Source: Candidatus Cloacimonadota bacterium
Lineage (GTDB): Bacteria; Cloacimonadota; Cloacimonadia; Cloacimonadales; Cloacimonadaceae
Assembly (NCBI GenBank): GCA_023230025.1
Contig: JALNYD010000150.1
Coordinates: 1-6,793, forward strand
Length of the DNA: 6,793 nt
Direction: 5' to 3'
In this document: piece by piece, positions 5,904 through 6,793 of the stretch
Layout of the letters: each line of letters begins with the position of its first letter
Numbering within the stretch: the stretch's first letter is position 1
Program-made: the position numbers and the translations under genes
Notes under the pieces: generated by a model
Databases searched by the model: none
Told to the model about the DNA's origin: nothing
The model's input: only the letters and a program-made list of their open reading frames with translations

Positions 5904-6793
5904 CTAATTCTGACGAAAACGCTCAAGACACTCGCTGCAATAATGCCAGTTACAGAAGCGTTGATAAATATCAATGAGTCCTTGTTGATAGATTGCTTTG
6001 CTTTCTGCCAGTTTGCTTTGTTCTGGATTCATATAGCGATACATGAATCTGGTAATATGATTCGTTTGCAATCCGGGGTATTGGCTATAAAGGTTAAATA
6101 CTTCAGAGCTTTCTCCTGCCGTTTTTTGCATCCATAGAGCTAGCATTGGCAGATAGATATTGAGGTAGATATTGTTGATTACGCTTTTACCCAAGCTAAG
6201 TGGGCAATCCGTAAAGATCAGGCTCTCTTTCCATAGGTGTGCAAAGGCAGTGCGATGCTTTTTGGGCTCATTGAGGTAAGCTGATGTGTGTTCTATGAAG
6301 TAGCGTAACAAACCGCTATCAAGATTGTTATAAACGAGTTCTGAGATGTAGAGGATCCGCTTCAGTGGATGATTGTGCGGTCTCACCCTGAACAATTGCC
6401 AATCGATATTGATCTTGGTGCCATACCAGGCCTGTATTTCATAGATTGACCATAGCTCTTTTTGCAGGGATTCATTGATGACAGCGCTGTTCTTTTTGAG
6501 GATGCCAGAACTACAGAGGTAAATGGAAGCCAATTCCTGCTTGCTCATGCCATCTGCTTTGTACTCCTTGAGTTTTGCCAATGGTAATGTCTGGGCTATT
6601 TGAATCGTATTGAGTTTGTTTTTGTCATATCCCAGGGCTTCAAAAATCCCTTCATAGAAAATCTGGTCAAAGCTGCTAAGTGACAAAGCCGAGTTGAATC
6701 TGGCTATTTTGCTTTTGAACCGCCGCAATCCGGCACTATGCAAGATCAGCATCAAAGAGTCGTTATCAATGGCTGAGAGTAGATCACAATAAA
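5904..6793 (-). CDS. DUF2851 family protein, N-terminus beyond window edge
   Basis: Minus-strand gene ending at TAG 5906-5904. The frame stays open through the right edge: codons upstream of the TTG-ATG at 6755-6750 read YCDLLSAIDNDSL without a stop, and no ribosome binding site precedes that point. The true start therefore lies outside and at least 296 residues are present. Family-like features are D-Q-I-F-Y-E-G-I-F-E-A-L-G-Y-D-K-N-K, then LPL, a W-x4-F-R-V-R-P-H-N-H-P-L-K-R segment, and a C-terminal QQGLIDIYQRFC followed by C-x5-C-x2-C-L. These match what I know of DUF2851, a family of unknown function common in Bacteroidota and relatives. The three C-terminal cysteines could bind metal, which is an inference. 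The gene is convergent with rnhB and lacks a clear terminator between them. Confidence 0.75.
   Translation of the reverse strand, partial: YCDLLSAIDNDSLMLILHSAGLRRFKSKIARFNSALSLSSFDQIFYEGIFEALGYDKNKLNTIQIAQTLPLAKLKEYKADGMSKQELASIYLCSSGILKKNSAVINESLQKELWSIYEIQAWYGTKINIDWQLFRVRPHNHPLKRILYISELVYNNLDSGLLRYFIEHTSAYLNEPKKHRTAFAHLWKESLIFTDCPLSLGKSVINNIYLNIYLPMLALWMQKTAGESSEVFNLYSQYPGLQTNHITRFMYRYMNPEQSKLAESKAIYQQGLIDIYQRFCNWHYCSECLERFRQN

Noticed and set aside
5895..5909. Small inverted repeat ATTAG-GTT-CTAAT between rnhB and the DUF2851 gene as a bidirectional terminator
   Set aside because: The stem is only about five AT-rich pairs with no T-run, too weak to call a terminator.
6750..6755. TTG-ATG at 6755-6750 as the start of the DUF2851 gene
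   Set aside because: The frame remains open to the window edge, no Shine-Dalgarno sequence precedes it, and the family normally has more residues before this point.

Overview
The window reads as a chromosomal piece of a strictly anaerobic bacterium. It carries a four-subunit 2-oxoacid:ferredoxin oxidoreductase operon, a DUF2851 gene (a family I associate mainly with Bacteroidota and Cloacimonadota), strong AAGGAG-type ribosome binding sites and moderate GC. A Cloacimonadota-like or other FCB-group organism is my best guess. That is an inference from gene content and was not tested by phylogeny.

Layout. At the left edge are the first twelve codons of a minus-strand gene, probably a nitroreductase-family flavoprotein. 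Next comes an intergenic stretch of about 400 bases (39-444) between divergent genes. It holds a nested inverted-repeat structure (222-330) and a 16-base palindrome (373-388) overlapping a TTGACA hexamer. From 445 to 3034 runs a compact plus-strand operon: a 2x[4Fe-4S] ferredoxin (delta), then alpha, TPP-binding beta, and gamma subunits of a VOR/KOR-type enzyme. Together they would oxidise a 2-oxoacid to an acyl-CoA and CO2 and pass electrons to ferredoxin. A strong GC hairpin (3053-3081) closes this unit.

From 3111 to 5895 there is a second, translationally coupled trio. The first gene fuses an N-terminal DUF2007 domain to orotate phosphoribosyltransferase (pyrE). The second is a 466-residue protein whose first ~210 residues I do not recognise and whose C-terminal half is a class I SAM methyltransferase. 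The third is ribonuclease HII (rnhB). The reading frames overlap by four bases or fewer at each junction. Eight bases past rnhB a convergent minus-strand DUF2851 gene ends; it runs off the right edge, so its start lies outside the window.

Most of the window is recognisable metabolism and housekeeping. The parts that deserve a second look are the structured leader upstream of the ferredoxin gene, the palindrome next to it, the DUF2007-PyrE fusion and the unidentified N-terminal domain of the methyltransferase. I saw no CRISPR array, tRNA, rRNA, transposase or phage gene.
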